Of a stretch of DNA of 64,000 nt, positions 43,292 to 51,985 are shown piece by piece; position 1 is the stretch's first letter, and every line of letters starts with the position of its first letter. Under the pieces are notes generated by a model. That model searched no databases. It was not told the DNA's origin and saw nothing but the letters and a program-made list of their open reading frames with translations. Origin of the DNA: Selenomonadaceae bacterium (GTDB lineage Bacteria; Bacillota; Negativicutes; Selenomonadales; Selenomonadaceae). The stretch spans positions 1 through 64,000 of the forward strand of contig JAFYNH010000075.1 of NCBI GenBank assembly GCA_017549815.1, read 5' to 3'. The translations under genes and the position numbers were made by a program.

Positions 43292-45196
43292 ATGCCTGTA
43301 GAAAAATTGGAGTTTCAAGCCGAAACTAAACGACTGCTCGACCTTGTTATCAATTCGATTTACACGAACAAGGAAATATTTCTGCGCGAGTTGATTTCAA
43401 ATGCCAGCGACGCCCTTGACAAACTCCGCATTGAATCTTTAACCAACAAGGAACTTTTAGGCGACAACGAGGACTTTGAAATTTTTATCGTCCCCGACGA
43501 AAAGACCAAGACGATTACCATTTCTGATAACGGAATTGGCATGACACGCGAAGAAGTCATTAATAATATCGGCACAATCGCGAAGTCGGGCACGAAAGAT
43601 TTCCTTGAGAAAATTCGCGAATCAAGCAATGCCGCCGCGCAGGAGCTTATCGGACAATTCGGCGTGGGCTTTTATTCGGCGTTTATCGTTGCGGATAAAG
43701 TTGAGCTTATCACTCGCAAGACGGGCACTGATTCAGCCGTTAAATGGACTTCCGACGGCGCGGGCGAATACGAGCTTGAAGATTTTAACAAAGATTCTCG
43801 CGGCACGACGATTATTCTTCACCTTAAGAAAGAATTCACGGGCGACGACGAATATAATTTCACGGACGTTTACGAGATTGAACGCCTTATCAAGAAATAC
43901 TCCGACTTTGTCCGCTACCCGATTAAGATGAATTTTGAAGTCAAGGGCAAGGAAGGCGACGAGCCGAAGATTGAAATTCGTACCGTCAATTCAATGAAAC
44001 CGCTCTGGACGCGCAGTAAGTCTGAAATTACCCGCGAAGAATACGACGAATTTTTTAAACAGCAACTGCATGAGTGGGAGTCGCCGCTTGAAATTTTCCA
44101 CATCAAGGCGGAGGGCACATTTGAATATACCGCGCTTGTTTGCATTCCTAAACACGCCGCGCAGAATCTTTATTACTCCGATTACGAAGCGGGACTTCAG
44201 CTTTATTCGCGCCACGTTTTCATTATGGATAAGTGCAAAGATTTCTTGCCCGATTGGTTGCGCTTTATGAAGGGCTTAGTTGATTCGCCCGATTTGCCGC
44301 TGAATATTTCTCGCGAAGTCCTTCAGCAAAGTCGCGAAGTTAAAGTTATCGGCAAGGCTCTTGAAAAAAGTATCCTTAAGCAACTCGGCAAGCTTTTAAA
44401 GGACGAGCGCGAAAAGTACGAGGAATTTTGGACGCAATTCGGCAAGTCGCTGAAAATCGGCGTGTATAACAGCATGTTCGACGTTAAGGCTAAAGACAGC
44501 TTGAAAGATTTACTCCTGTTCCAAACGTCTAAGGACGGGAAATTTTATACGTTGGCTGAATACGTTGAGAGAATGCCCGATTTCCAAAAGAAAATTTACG
44601 TTGCAGTCGGCAAAGACGCGGCGGCGATTGAACGGCTCCCGCAAATGGAACTTCTGCGCGATCGCGGGCTTGAAGTTATTTATTTAACCGACCCTGTCGA
44701 CGAATTTACCATTGACGTTTTGCACGAATACGCCGAAAAAGAATTCCAGTCCATAACCCGTGAAAACTTCGAGCTTGACGACGCCGAATCACAGAAAACT
44801 AAAGCCGAAGTCGAAGAAATTGCCAAGACTCGCGAAGATTTACTTAAGGACGTTAAAGAGGCAATCGGCGGCGCAGTTCACGAAGTACGACTGACTTCGC
44901 GTCTTAAATCCTCTGCTGTCTGCTTGGTTACGGGCGAAAATTCTCCGTCGTTGTCTATGGAAAAAACTTTCGCCGCCATGAATAATCCAATGTTTAAAGC
45001 CGTTCAGATTTTGGAACTCAATCCGAATCATGCGGTATTCAACAAGTTGGAAAGCCTCCACGCGCAGGATAAAAATTCGCAAGCCTTCAAAAATTTATGC
45101 ACGACGCTTTATGATTTGGCTTTGCTGATTGAAGGCGTCATGCCCAATAATCCCGCCGACCTTGCCAATAAAGTAACCGATTTACTTACGAAATAA
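43292..45196 (+). CDS. htpG: Chaperone HtpG (bacterial Hsp90)
   Basis: 634 residues. The N-terminal ATPase motifs are FLRELISNASDALDKLR, ISDNGIGMTREEVINNIGTIAKSGT and GQFGVGFYSAF. The middle and C-terminal parts are typical of HtpG, with DSPDLPLNISREVLQQSR. It helps proteins fold under stress. The ATG at 43292 follows GGAGGAAAAAATT; a TTG at 43277 is part of that site. Confidence 0.96.
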   Translation: MPVEKLEFQAETKRLLDLVINSIYTNKEIFLRELISNASDALDKLRIESLTNKELLGDNEDFEIFIVPDEKTKTITISDNGIGMTREEVINNIGTIAKSGTKDFLEKIRESSNAAAQELIGQFGVGFYSAFIVADKVELITRKTGTDSAVKWTSDGAGEYELEDFNKDSRGTTIILHLKKEFTGDDEYNFTDVYEIERLIKKYSDFVRYPIKMNFEVKGKEGDEPKIEIRTVNSMKPLWTRSKSEITREEYDEFFKQQLHEWESPLEIFHIKAEGTFEYTALVCIPKHAAQNLYYSDYEAGLQLYSRHVFIMDKCKDFLPDWLRFMKGLVDSPDLPLNISREVLQQSREVKVIGKALEKSILKQLGKLLKDEREKYEEFWTQFGKSLKIGVYNSMFDVKAKDSLKDLLLFQTSKDGKFYTLAEYVERMPDFQKKIYVAVGKDAAAIERLPQMELLRDRGLEVIYLTDPVDEFTIDVLHEYAEKEFQSITRENFELDDAESQKTKAEVEEIAKTREDLLKDVKEAIGGAVHEVRLTSRLKSSAVCLVTGENSPSLSMEKTFAAMNNPMFKAVQILELNPNHAVFNKLESLHAQDKNSQAFKNLCTTLYDLALLIEGVMPNNPADLANKVTDLLTK

Positions 45197-45210
45197 ACTT
45201 TATCAGAACA

Positions 45211-45247
45211 AAAAAATTAACCGCCCCAAAGTTCGGAGCGGTTTTTT
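45211..45247. terminator. Terminator after htpG
   Basis: AACCGC and GCGGTT flank CCCAAAGTTCGGA, with T-runs on both strands. The same hairpin occurs at 45838-45875. Confidence 0.85.
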
Positions 45248-45259
45248 GTTGCAAAATTT

Positions 45260-45490
45260 CTACGCCGCATCAGCATAATCGATTATGGAAATTTTTGTCG
45301 CAAGTTTTTTAACCGAATTAACAATTTCTTCCAAACGTTTTGCAACATCATCTGAAAAATAGGTTTCGCCGCATTGGTCACACTCAAGACACGGCACATT
45401 TTCAACTATAATCAATGAACCTTTGTATTTAACAACATGCGTCGTCGTCGATTCGATAAGCTCTCCGCCTTTGCAATACATACACATCAT
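45260..45490 (-). CDS. MqsA/YgiT-type zinc-finger antitoxin
   Basis: 76 residues. Two CxxC pairs (CMYCKGG at the N-terminus and CLECDQCGETYFSDDVAKRLEE) form the zinc-binding domain of YgiT/MqsA-type antitoxins. A short helix follows, but the usual C-terminal helix-turn-helix of full MqsA is missing. The ATG at 45490 overlaps the end of the DUF4258 gene by four bases, so they are translated together. Confidence 0.85.
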   Translation of the reverse strand: MMCMYCKGGELIESTTTHVVKYKGSLIIVENVPCLECDQCGETYFSDDVAKRLEEIVNSVKKLATKISIIDYADAA

Positions 45491-45798
45491 TTTTGCCTCC
45501 TTGTTCGTAAATCTTCCATAAATTTTTCCGTCGTCGGCTTATATGCCGTTATGAAATATATTTTTTCTTCGTCAAGACCGCATACAACGTGAATTATCTC
45601 GCCCGTAATTTTATGTCCAAATATCAACGCGCTCGGATACGGATAATCATCAGGATATTCTTCAATAATCTCGCCGTTTGTTATGCAATTCATCACATCT
45701 TCACGCAAAATATCTCTTGTTTGTATTCTCTTTAGCCCGTGTGCAGTCCAATGTATTTTACCATCTGCACAAAATCTTTCAAAGTATTTTTTTTCCAC
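45487..45798 (-). CDS. DUF4258-family putative toxin
   Basis: 103 residues from a GTG at 45798, seven bases after GGAGG. The domain reads HWTAHGLKRIQTRDILREDVMNCITNGEIIEEYPDDYPYPSALIFG and ends with ITAYKP. DUF4258 proteins are RelE/MqsR-like and are found as toxin partners of YgiT-type antitoxins, the arrangement seen here. The frame stays open to 45987, but a terminator at 45838-45875 lies in that part, which supports the GTG. Confidence 0.82.
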   Translation of the reverse strand: MEKKYFERFCADGKIHWTAHGLKRIQTRDILREDVMNCITNGEIIEEYPDDYPYPSALIFGHKITGEIIHVVCGLDEEKIYFITAYKPTTEKFMEDLRTRRQK

Positions 45799-45837
45799 AT
45801 TTTTACCTCCGCCACAACACCTTTGCATTTCCGTTTG

Positions 45838-45875
45838 AAAAAAAACCGCCCCAAAGTTCGGAGCGGTTTTTTTTA
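45838..45875. terminator. Terminator after the GH32 gene
   Basis: The same AACCGC/GCGGTT hairpin as after htpG, with T-runs on both strands. On minus it follows the GH32 stop at 45893. Confidence 0.85.
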
Positions 45876-45892
45876 TCGTCAAAAAGTTATTA

Positions 45893-47425
45893 TCAGAATT
45901 CGTAGAAGTCGAGAGACTTGATAACGAGCGGTTTGCCTTCAAGCGGAGTGAAGACGATATTGTCGGAACCTTCCTGCGGATAAACACGAGTCGTCATAAC
46001 TTCGGCACCGTCGTTGATGAAAATTTCAATCGCGGACTTGTCGAGGAAAATGCGGAACTTGAGAATATCGCCAAAGGGTTGCAATATAACCTTGCGAATG
46101 CCTTTACCGCCTTCAATCGTCTGGTCGCGGTTAAGCTCAAGGACAGGTTCGCCGTTTTCGGGATAGAATCTGACCCAAGTTTTTTCTTTGTCGCTACTGA
46201 AGAGTTCAAAGTCGAAATTGCCGGATTCTTTAACGTCAACCTCAAAGAGCAATTCGCCGCAAGTACCTTTAACGCCGTCAAGTTTCGTTTCTTCTGTAAG
46301 TCTAAGGTCTGTGTAGTGAACGCCTTCGCCGCGCATGCATTCGAGTTCTTTCGGCGGAATGGTATAAACTTTGTCGTCTTTGTAGACAAGCTCACGCGGA
46401 ATGGTAAGCATGGTTGCCCAGCCGTCAGCCTGTTCGGGGAAGGGACTTTGCCACGCAGCCAACCATGCAATGATGAAGTAGCGACCTTCGGGATTTTTCA
46501 TCATTGTAGTTGCGTAGAAGTCGAAACCGTGATCGAACGTGAAGAAGTCGCCGCGATAGAATACGCCTTGATCGTAATCGAGCGTGCCAATCATGTAACC
46601 AGCTTGGTGAATGTTGTGGAACATGTAGCCTTTGTAGGGGACGTGTTGCGGCGAAGTAATCATGACGTATTTGTCGCCGAAATGCGCGAAGCCCGGGCAT
46701 TCCCACATGGTGCCTTCGGAGTAATCCGGCTTGGAAATGGCAACGACGGATTTAAACGTCCAATCGAAGAAGTTTTCGGACTCGAACAGAACGATTTGCG
46801 TGCGGGAGCGGTCGCGAATTCTGTTACCAATTACGCAGTAATATTTGCCGTTATGATCCCAGATTTTCGGATCACGGAAGTCGATATTGGCAATAATCGG
46901 GTGATCGTTCGGGATGTCAATGACGGGGTTCTTTTCGTATTTCGTGAAGTTGATGCCGTCTTCGGAATAAGCGAAGCACTGACGTTCGGTGACGAGACCG
47001 CCGCCGCAACTGCCAGAAGGATTGTAACCAGAAGGATTGGCAGAAGAATTAACGCCGCCTTCACCGTTGAAGCGTTGGCTGGTGTACATCAGCCAGAGTT
47101 TGCCTTCAAACTCATAGCCGCAACCGCTGAAGCAACCGTCCCAGTCGTACCACTCATGCCCTTCGGAAAATGCGCCGGGCGTAATGGCAATCGGTTGATG
47201 TTCCCAGTGGCAAAGGTCTGTACTCGTGGAGTGACCCCAGTGCATCGGGCCCCAGTTCACGGAATACGGATGATACTGATAGAAAATGTGGTACTGACCC
47301 TTGTAATACGAAAAGCCGTTCGGGTCGTTCAACCAGCCAACGGGCGGCGCAACGTGATACTTAGGATACCATTTTGACTCCTGACACTTCTTAGCTTGTT
47401 CGGGGTCTAATTTTTTATCTAACAT
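45893..47425 (-). CDS. GH32 beta-fructofuranosidase (sucrose or fructan hydrolase)
   Basis: 510 residues. The catalytic motifs of glycoside hydrolase family 32 are present: the nucleophile in WLNDPNGFSYYKG, the transition-state Asp in FRDPKIW, and the acid Glu in WECPGF. The C-terminal beta-sandwich is also visible (FRIFLDKSAIEIFINDGAEVMTTR). No signal peptide is seen, so it should act on sucrose, sucrose-6-phosphate or short fructans in the cytoplasm. It has its own promoter and terminator. No sugar transporter gene is adjacent. Confidence 0.93.
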   Translation of the reverse strand: MLDKKLDPEQAKKCQESKWYPKYHVAPPVGWLNDPNGFSYYKGQYHIFYQYHPYSVNWGPMHWGHSTSTDLCHWEHQPIAITPGAFSEGHEWYDWDGCFSGCGYEFEGKLWLMYTSQRFNGEGGVNSSANPSGYNPSGSCGGGLVTERQCFAYSEDGINFTKYEKNPVIDIPNDHPIIANIDFRDPKIWDHNGKYYCVIGNRIRDRSRTQIVLFESENFFDWTFKSVVAISKPDYSEGTMWECPGFAHFGDKYVMITSPQHVPYKGYMFHNIHQAGYMIGTLDYDQGVFYRGDFFTFDHGFDFYATTMMKNPEGRYFIIAWLAAWQSPFPEQADGWATMLTIPRELVYKDDKVYTIPPKELECMRGEGVHYTDLRLTEETKLDGVKGTCGELLFEVDVKESGNFDFELFSSDKEKTWVRFYPENGEPVLELNRDQTIEGGKGIRKVILQPFGDILKFRIFLDKSAIEIFINDGAEVMTTRVYPQEGSDNIVFTPLEGKPLVIKSLDFYEF

Positions 47426-47447
47426 TCTTAACCCACCTCCGATTTGT

Positions 47448-47476
47448 ATTTTAATTTAGTCTAGGCTTAAAGTCAA
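47448..47476 (-). promoter_or_regulatory. Predicted promoter of the GH32 gene
   Basis: On minus, TTGACT (47471-47476) and TAAAAT (47448-47453) are separated by 17 bases. The ATG follows 22 bases later. Confidence 0.7.
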
Positions 47477-47486
47477 CGAATTTTCT

Positions 47487-47515
47487 TTTACAATGTCAAA
47501 AAATTTTGATACAAT
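47487..47515 (+). promoter_or_regulatory. Predicted promoter of the DUF4127 gene
   Basis: TTTACA (47487-47492) and TACAAT (47510-47515) are 17 bases apart. The promoter is back to back with that of the GH32 gene. Confidence 0.6.
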
Positions 47516-47550
47516 GTAGGCGAAAAATTTCTAAATTGGAGGCAAAAGTT

Positions 47551-49128
47551 TTGAAACAAATTTTAATGACGGTGCTCGCGCTGATTTTCTTAACTTCGAC
47601 GGCATTCGCGCAGAGCAAAAAGATTTTATACGTGCCGATGGACGACCGACCTTGTAATTTATATCAAGTGGCGCAGGTTGCGGAAAAACTCGGCTACGAA
47701 CTCTTAACGCCGCCCGAAGGTATGATTGGAACTAAAGGATTTAACGGCGACCCCGATAAAATGTGGATTTGGCTTGATGAAAACGCTCCGCAAGCTCAAG
47801 CCGCCGTTATCGCAACCGATTCTATGATTTATGGTAGTTTGGTCGGCTCGCGACTCCATAATTTGGACGCAGAAACTATTTTGGAGCGGGCACAAAGATT
47901 TAAAACTTTCCACGAAAAATTTTCTTACCTGCCGATTTATGCATTTGGTACGATTATGAGAACGCCGCGTTCAGCAAGTTCTTCGAGTGCCGAACCAGAA
48001 TATTATAAAGAATACGGCGCAAAATTTTTCAATTACACCGTGCTCCTCGATAAACAGGAAATGGGGAAACTTTCAAGCGGCGATAAGAAAAAACTCAAGA
48101 ATTTGGAGGCGGAAATCCCTAAAGAATATCTGGACGACTGGTTTAAACGTCGCGCTAAAAATTCAGACGCTAATGAACTCTTTGTTGAGTACACCCGCGC
48201 AGGTATTTTTGAATATTTCTTGCTGGGTTGCGACGATAGCGCGGAATTTTCTCAGACTCACCGTGAAAGCCGCCGCCTTACCAAACTTTCAAGCGATTTG
48301 GGCAAAACTGTCGTCCAAATTACGTCGGGCGCAGATGAACTCGGTATGTTGATGATTTCTCGCGCTATAAATCGCGACCGCAACGAAATTCCGTTTGTCA
48401 GCGTCATGTATAACGCGGGTAAGGGCGCAGAAACTTTTCCAACCTATTGCAACGAACCACTCGGCGTTTCGATTGACGCGGCTATAATCGCGGCGGGCGG
48501 CTTAAAAATTCCTGCTCACGAACGCGCAGATTTAGTTCTCGCCGTAAACACCCGCGAAAACGGTAAAACTTTCGAGGCGGCTGTTGCTAAGAAAAATAAG
48601 CTCAAACAACGCGCTGATATTAAAACTTTCATTAATCCCATTAAAAATTTCATTAAAAAAGGCTATCCAGTCGCTATCGCCGACGTTTCCTTCTCAAATG
48701 GCGCGGATAATGCCCTTATGAAACAACTTCAACGTAACGATTTACAATATAGAATCAAAGCTTACGGCGGCTGGAATACCGCAACCAATTCAAGCGGATT
48801 CGTTATCGGAGCAGGCGTTTTAACAAGATTTATGAACGATAAAGACATTGCAGAGCTTTTAACGACGCGATACCTTGACGAGTGGGCTTATCAAGCTAAT
48901 GTTCGTCAAGAAATCGTCGGCGCAAGCTACGGTTTGACGGGCGAAGGAACTCCTATGGATTTAAAAGATAAACTTCAGCCTCTAGAACAACTCCTTAATG
49001 AAAAAATGTGCGATTTTGCCTATAAAAATTTAATCCTGCCTAAAAATTGGCGTCTGGAAAATTTACAGTTCAATTTGCCGTGGAAAAGAACTTTTGAGTG
49101 TAATTCACAATTTAAACTCGTCGACTAA
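47551..49128 (+). CDS. DUF4127-family exported protein
   Basis: 525 residues. A signal peptide (ILMTVLALIFLTSTAFAQS) is followed by the DUF4127 start, KKILYVPMDDRPCNLYQVAQVAEKLGYEL. Then come ATDSMIYGSLVGSRLH, GADELGMLMISRAI and AYGGWNTATNSSGFVIGAG. The family is common in Firmicutes and of unknown activity; the second half looks hydrolase-like. The TTG at 47551 lies eight bases after GGAGG. Confidence 0.85.
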   Translation: MKQILMTVLALIFLTSTAFAQSKKILYVPMDDRPCNLYQVAQVAEKLGYELLTPPEGMIGTKGFNGDPDKMWIWLDENAPQAQAAVIATDSMIYGSLVGSRLHNLDAETILERAQRFKTFHEKFSYLPIYAFGTIMRTPRSASSSSAEPEYYKEYGAKFFNYTVLLDKQEMGKLSSGDKKKLKNLEAEIPKEYLDDWFKRRAKNSDANELFVEYTRAGIFEYFLLGCDDSAEFSQTHRESRRLTKLSSDLGKTVVQITSGADELGMLMISRAINRDRNEIPFVSVMYNAGKGAETFPTYCNEPLGVSIDAAIIAAGGLKIPAHERADLVLAVNTRENGKTFEAAVAKKNKLKQRADIKTFINPIKNFIKKGYPVAIADVSFSNGADNALMKQLQRNDLQYRIKAYGGWNTATNSSGFVIGAGVLTRFMNDKDIAELLTTRYLDEWAYQANVRQEIVGASYGLTGEGTPMDLKDKLQPLEQLLNEKMCDFAYKNLILPKNWRLENLQFNLPWKRTFECNSQFKLVD

Positions 49129-49181
49129 AAAATTTTGAGTGTGTTTTCTCTGAGTGAAGGTTTTATCGGGGAGTGTTTAAG

Positions 49182-50816
49182 ATGTTTAAAAAAATTAATA
49201 AGCCGCAAGCTTTTCAAGGAAGAAAAACTTCAGGACAACGCGGACAACTCGTCTTGCTGTACGCATTTTTAATACCACTTTTGTTCTTATTCGTCGGCGT
49301 AACTTTCGACTTGAGCTGGTATTATCTAAACGTGTCGCGAATGCAAAATGCGGCGGACGCAGCTGTCATAGCCGGAGCTAAAACGCTCCTCGATGACGAA
49401 CAAAGTTTATCCGACTTCAACGCGATAACTTTTATTAACGGTTTCGACGGCAGTAACGCTTATGAATCCTCCGAACGCCACACTTGGCAGGGCGATAGAA
49501 TTGCTAAAAGCTACGTCGCTAAAAATTTGGCGCGTGATTCCGATTGGAACGACTCAACCATTGTCGATAAGTGGACTAAGAACGAATTAGCCTTTGAAAG
49601 TACTCTTTGGGGCGATACTGGCGATAATTTTGAAACTTTGTACTATTATCAAGTCATGTTGGAAGAAAACGTTCCGCATATGTTCCTTAACGGCTGGTTT
49701 CCCGTCATGAATGCCAAAGTTTCGGCGGTCGTCAAGATAACTCAATACCTGCGCGGCTACGATTTATATCAGCAAATGAAATATCTCGGAAACAGTCAAA
49801 CTTATTCGAGCTTGGGCGAAATTTACAGTCGAAAAGGCTTTAACGGCAAAGATTACAATGAAAAGGCGGAAAAAATGACTAAAGACCGCAGTATTGTTGC
49901 TAATACCGAGTCGGAAAAGGACGGTGCCGGTAATATTGTTCGCTACGTTGAGAATTTAAATTTTGTCGAAGACGTTACTAAAAAAGTTTTTGACGATTTA
50001 TTCGCGGGCTTCGATTCGGATTTTGCAGGCACTAAACCGCAAGGCTCTTATAACATAGGCGGAAAAACAAAAAGTTATCAGATACATAGGATAATAAATA
50101 TCGACACGGTTTATCCAGTCCGCGATTACGATTTTTATAGGAATAATTTCGAGGTATTGAGGAAATTACGCGAGCTGAATCCAGATTACGAAGAATTGAA
50201 CGATTTGGAATTGGCGGAGCAACTCGGCAAGGAAGATTTTACAGACCCAATGTATATTCGCATTGAAAGCGAGCCGGAAAACGATTCTGTTCGTCAATTA
50301 ATCATAAATGTAGATGTTTCCAATATGGACGACAGCGAACGACCAATAATTTTCTTTTATGACGGCCCGGAAGGCGAAGGTCGCTACTCTTTACCCGTGA
50401 TTTTAAATCTTAATGCCGATTTTCGCGGTGTTTTATACGCTCCGAATAGCCCAGTCGTCATTAACGGCAACAATCATAAGTTTCAAGGCTTTATAATCGC
50501 TGAAAGTTACGTTAGTTTGCTGACTGAGGACGACAATGACAGCGTTAATTATTCTTACATAAAGTATGACAAATATAAATATGTTGACGATGACGATAAT
50601 GAAAAATGGAACAATGTCATATTTATAGACAGCGAAGGCAACGTTCAATACAAAGAAAATTTCGACGGAACCTATAAAACTGTCGAACCGATTACGAAAG
50701 ACGCCTTTAATCTTGCCGATTCGGAATTTGATTCGTTCGATTTGGTCAGTCTTGAGACTTATAAAAGCACGTCGGATAATTTATTAACTACGGAACAGGC
50801 TAAGGGCATTAAGTGA
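49182..50816 (+). CDS. TadG-like pilus-assembly / Flp-type surface protein
   Basis: 544 residues. After ~20 polar residues, RGQLVLLYAFLIPLLFLFVGVTFDLSWYYLNVSRMQNAADAAVIAGA matches the Tad-N/TadE-G anchor. Here one membrane helix is followed by a helix with NAADAAALAGA-type spacing. The remainder is a large extracytoplasmic part rich in acidic and aromatic residues, with ADFRGVLYAPNSPVVINGNNHKFQGFIIAESYVSL, a beta-helix-like stretch. No other tad or flp gene is in the window. The ATG at 49182 is eight bases after GGGGAG. Confidence 0.7.
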   Translation: MFKKINKPQAFQGRKTSGQRGQLVLLYAFLIPLLFLFVGVTFDLSWYYLNVSRMQNAADAAVIAGAKTLLDDEQSLSDFNAITFINGFDGSNAYESSERHTWQGDRIAKSYVAKNLARDSDWNDSTIVDKWTKNELAFESTLWGDTGDNFETLYYYQVMLEENVPHMFLNGWFPVMNAKVSAVVKITQYLRGYDLYQQMKYLGNSQTYSSLGEIYSRKGFNGKDYNEKAEKMTKDRSIVANTESEKDGAGNIVRYVENLNFVEDVTKKVFDDLFAGFDSDFAGTKPQGSYNIGGKTKSYQIHRIINIDTVYPVRDYDFYRNNFEVLRKLRELNPDYEELNDLELAEQLGKEDFTDPMYIRIESEPENDSVRQLIINVDVSNMDDSERPIIFFYDGPEGEGRYSLPVILNLNADFRGVLYAPNSPVVINGNNHKFQGFIIAESYVSLLTEDDNDSVNYSYIKYDKYKYVDDDDNEKWNNVIFIDSEGNVQYKENFDGTYKTVEPITKDAFNLADSEFDSFDLVSLETYKSTSDNLLTTEQAKGIK

Positions 50817-50828
50817 AAAATTTTCAAT

Positions 50829-50869
50829 AAAAAATCCCTCTCGAAGGTCGGGAGGGAAATTTTTTTTAT
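50829..50869. terminator. Bidirectional terminator
   Basis: TCCCTC and GAGGGA form a stem with T-runs on both strands. It serves the TadG-like gene on plus and the ABC-fusion gene on minus. Confidence 0.8.
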
Positions 50870-51972
50870 GTCAACGTGAAATTTATCTTGTTAATGCCGT
50901 CATCGTATTCGTAGGAATAATTTTTGGATAGATTATGCAGAATTGCCGCGCCAAGATTATCTTCGTCGAAATCCTCGAAACTTTTATCGAGCGGATTATA
51001 ATTTTTGCCCGCGCAGGTAAATTTTATGTCAATTTCGTTGTCAATCTCGGAATAGGTTATATCAAGCGAAATTTTAACGGCGTCCGCGCAGGCATTATCA
51101 ATCATTTCGTAAATTAATTCCTCACAACAAAGTTGAAGGCGATTAGTTCTGCGCGGAGTCAATCCGTATTTCTCGGCGAAAGTTTGAATGCCGCCCTGCA
51201 TTTTCATTAAATCAAAGTTGCGTTCGGCTATTTCATAGGAAAAATATTTTTGCTTATGTATAAATGCAATGGTTTTTGGACGTTTAGGGGCGTCAAAAAT
51301 TTCTTTAGGCGTTCCCTGTTCGTAAATCTCTCCGTCTGCGAAGAATAATATTCTTGTAGCGACTTCGCGGGCAAAATTCATCTCGTGCGTTACGATTATC
51401 ATTGTAAGATTCTGTTTGGCTAGCATTCTGATAACTGCAAGCACTTCGCCAACCATAGTCGGATCTAATGCGCTCGTCGGCTCGTCAAATAAAATTACTT
51501 TGGGATTCATCATAAGACTGCGGCAAATGGCGATTCGTTGTTGCTGACCGCCCGATAAAAATTCCGGATAAACTTCCGCTTTTGAAGTCAAACCGACTTG
51601 CGCGAGTAAAGACATTGCTTTTTCGTGAGCGGCGTCCTTTGTCATGCCCAAAAGCTTTATCGGAGCAACCGTTAAATTTTCCATAACGTTCATATGGGTA
51701 AATAGATTAAATTTCTGCCACACCATGCCCATACTGCGGCGAATTTTATCAATATCGACGTTTGGCGCGGTTATTTCCTGCCCGTCAATAAAAATTTGTC
51801 CCGCGTTCGGAATTTCTAAAAGTTCAATGCAACGAAGGAAAACACTTTTGCCGCAACCCGACCCGCCGATTATCGCAATGCGTTCGCCTTCCTCGACAGT
51901 TAAATCCATTCCGCGCAGGACTTCTAACTCGCCAAATGACTTTTTCAGCCCGTGAACTTCAATAACACTCAT
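50866..51972 (-). CDS. GlnQ-type ABC ATPase fused to a GHKL/RsbW-like ATPase domain
   Basis: 368 residues. Residues 1 to ~240 are a polar amino-acid-type ABC ATPase: Walker A GGSGCGKS (36-43), signature LSGGQQQR, Walker B VILFDEPTSALDP and the switch His in IIVTHEM. Residues ~245-368 read NRLQLCCEELIYEMIDNA and end NLGAAILHNLSKNYSYEY with a beta strand. This is the N-box and G-box pattern of HATPase_c_2 anti-sigma kinases such as RsbW. No permease or binding protein gene is adjacent. It starts 13 bases after the RTX-like gene's stop, so both share a transcript. Confidence 0.82.
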   Translation of the reverse strand: MSVIEVHGLKKSFGELEVLRGMDLTVEEGERIAIIGGSGCGKSVFLRCIELLEIPNAGQIFIDGQEITAPNVDIDKIRRSMGMVWQKFNLFTHMNVMENLTVAPIKLLGMTKDAAHEKAMSLLAQVGLTSKAEVYPEFLSGGQQQRIAICRSLMMNPKVILFDEPTSALDPTMVGEVLAVIRMLAKQNLTMIIVTHEMNFAREVATRILFFADGEIYEQGTPKEIFDAPKRPKTIAFIHKQKYFSYEIAERNFDLMKMQGGIQTFAEKYGLTPRRTNRLQLCCEELIYEMIDNACADAVKISLDITYSEIDNEIDIKFTCAGKNYNPLDKSFEDFDEDNLGAAILHNLSKNYSYEYDDGINKINFTLT

Positions 51973-51985
51973 CTAAACGCCCCCA

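Noticed and set aside
46079-47377. Plus-strand frame of 432 codons opposite the GH32 gene
   Set aside because: It is the antisense of a clear GH32 enzyme with all catalytic motifs; the frame is open because of codon bias and has no family likeness.
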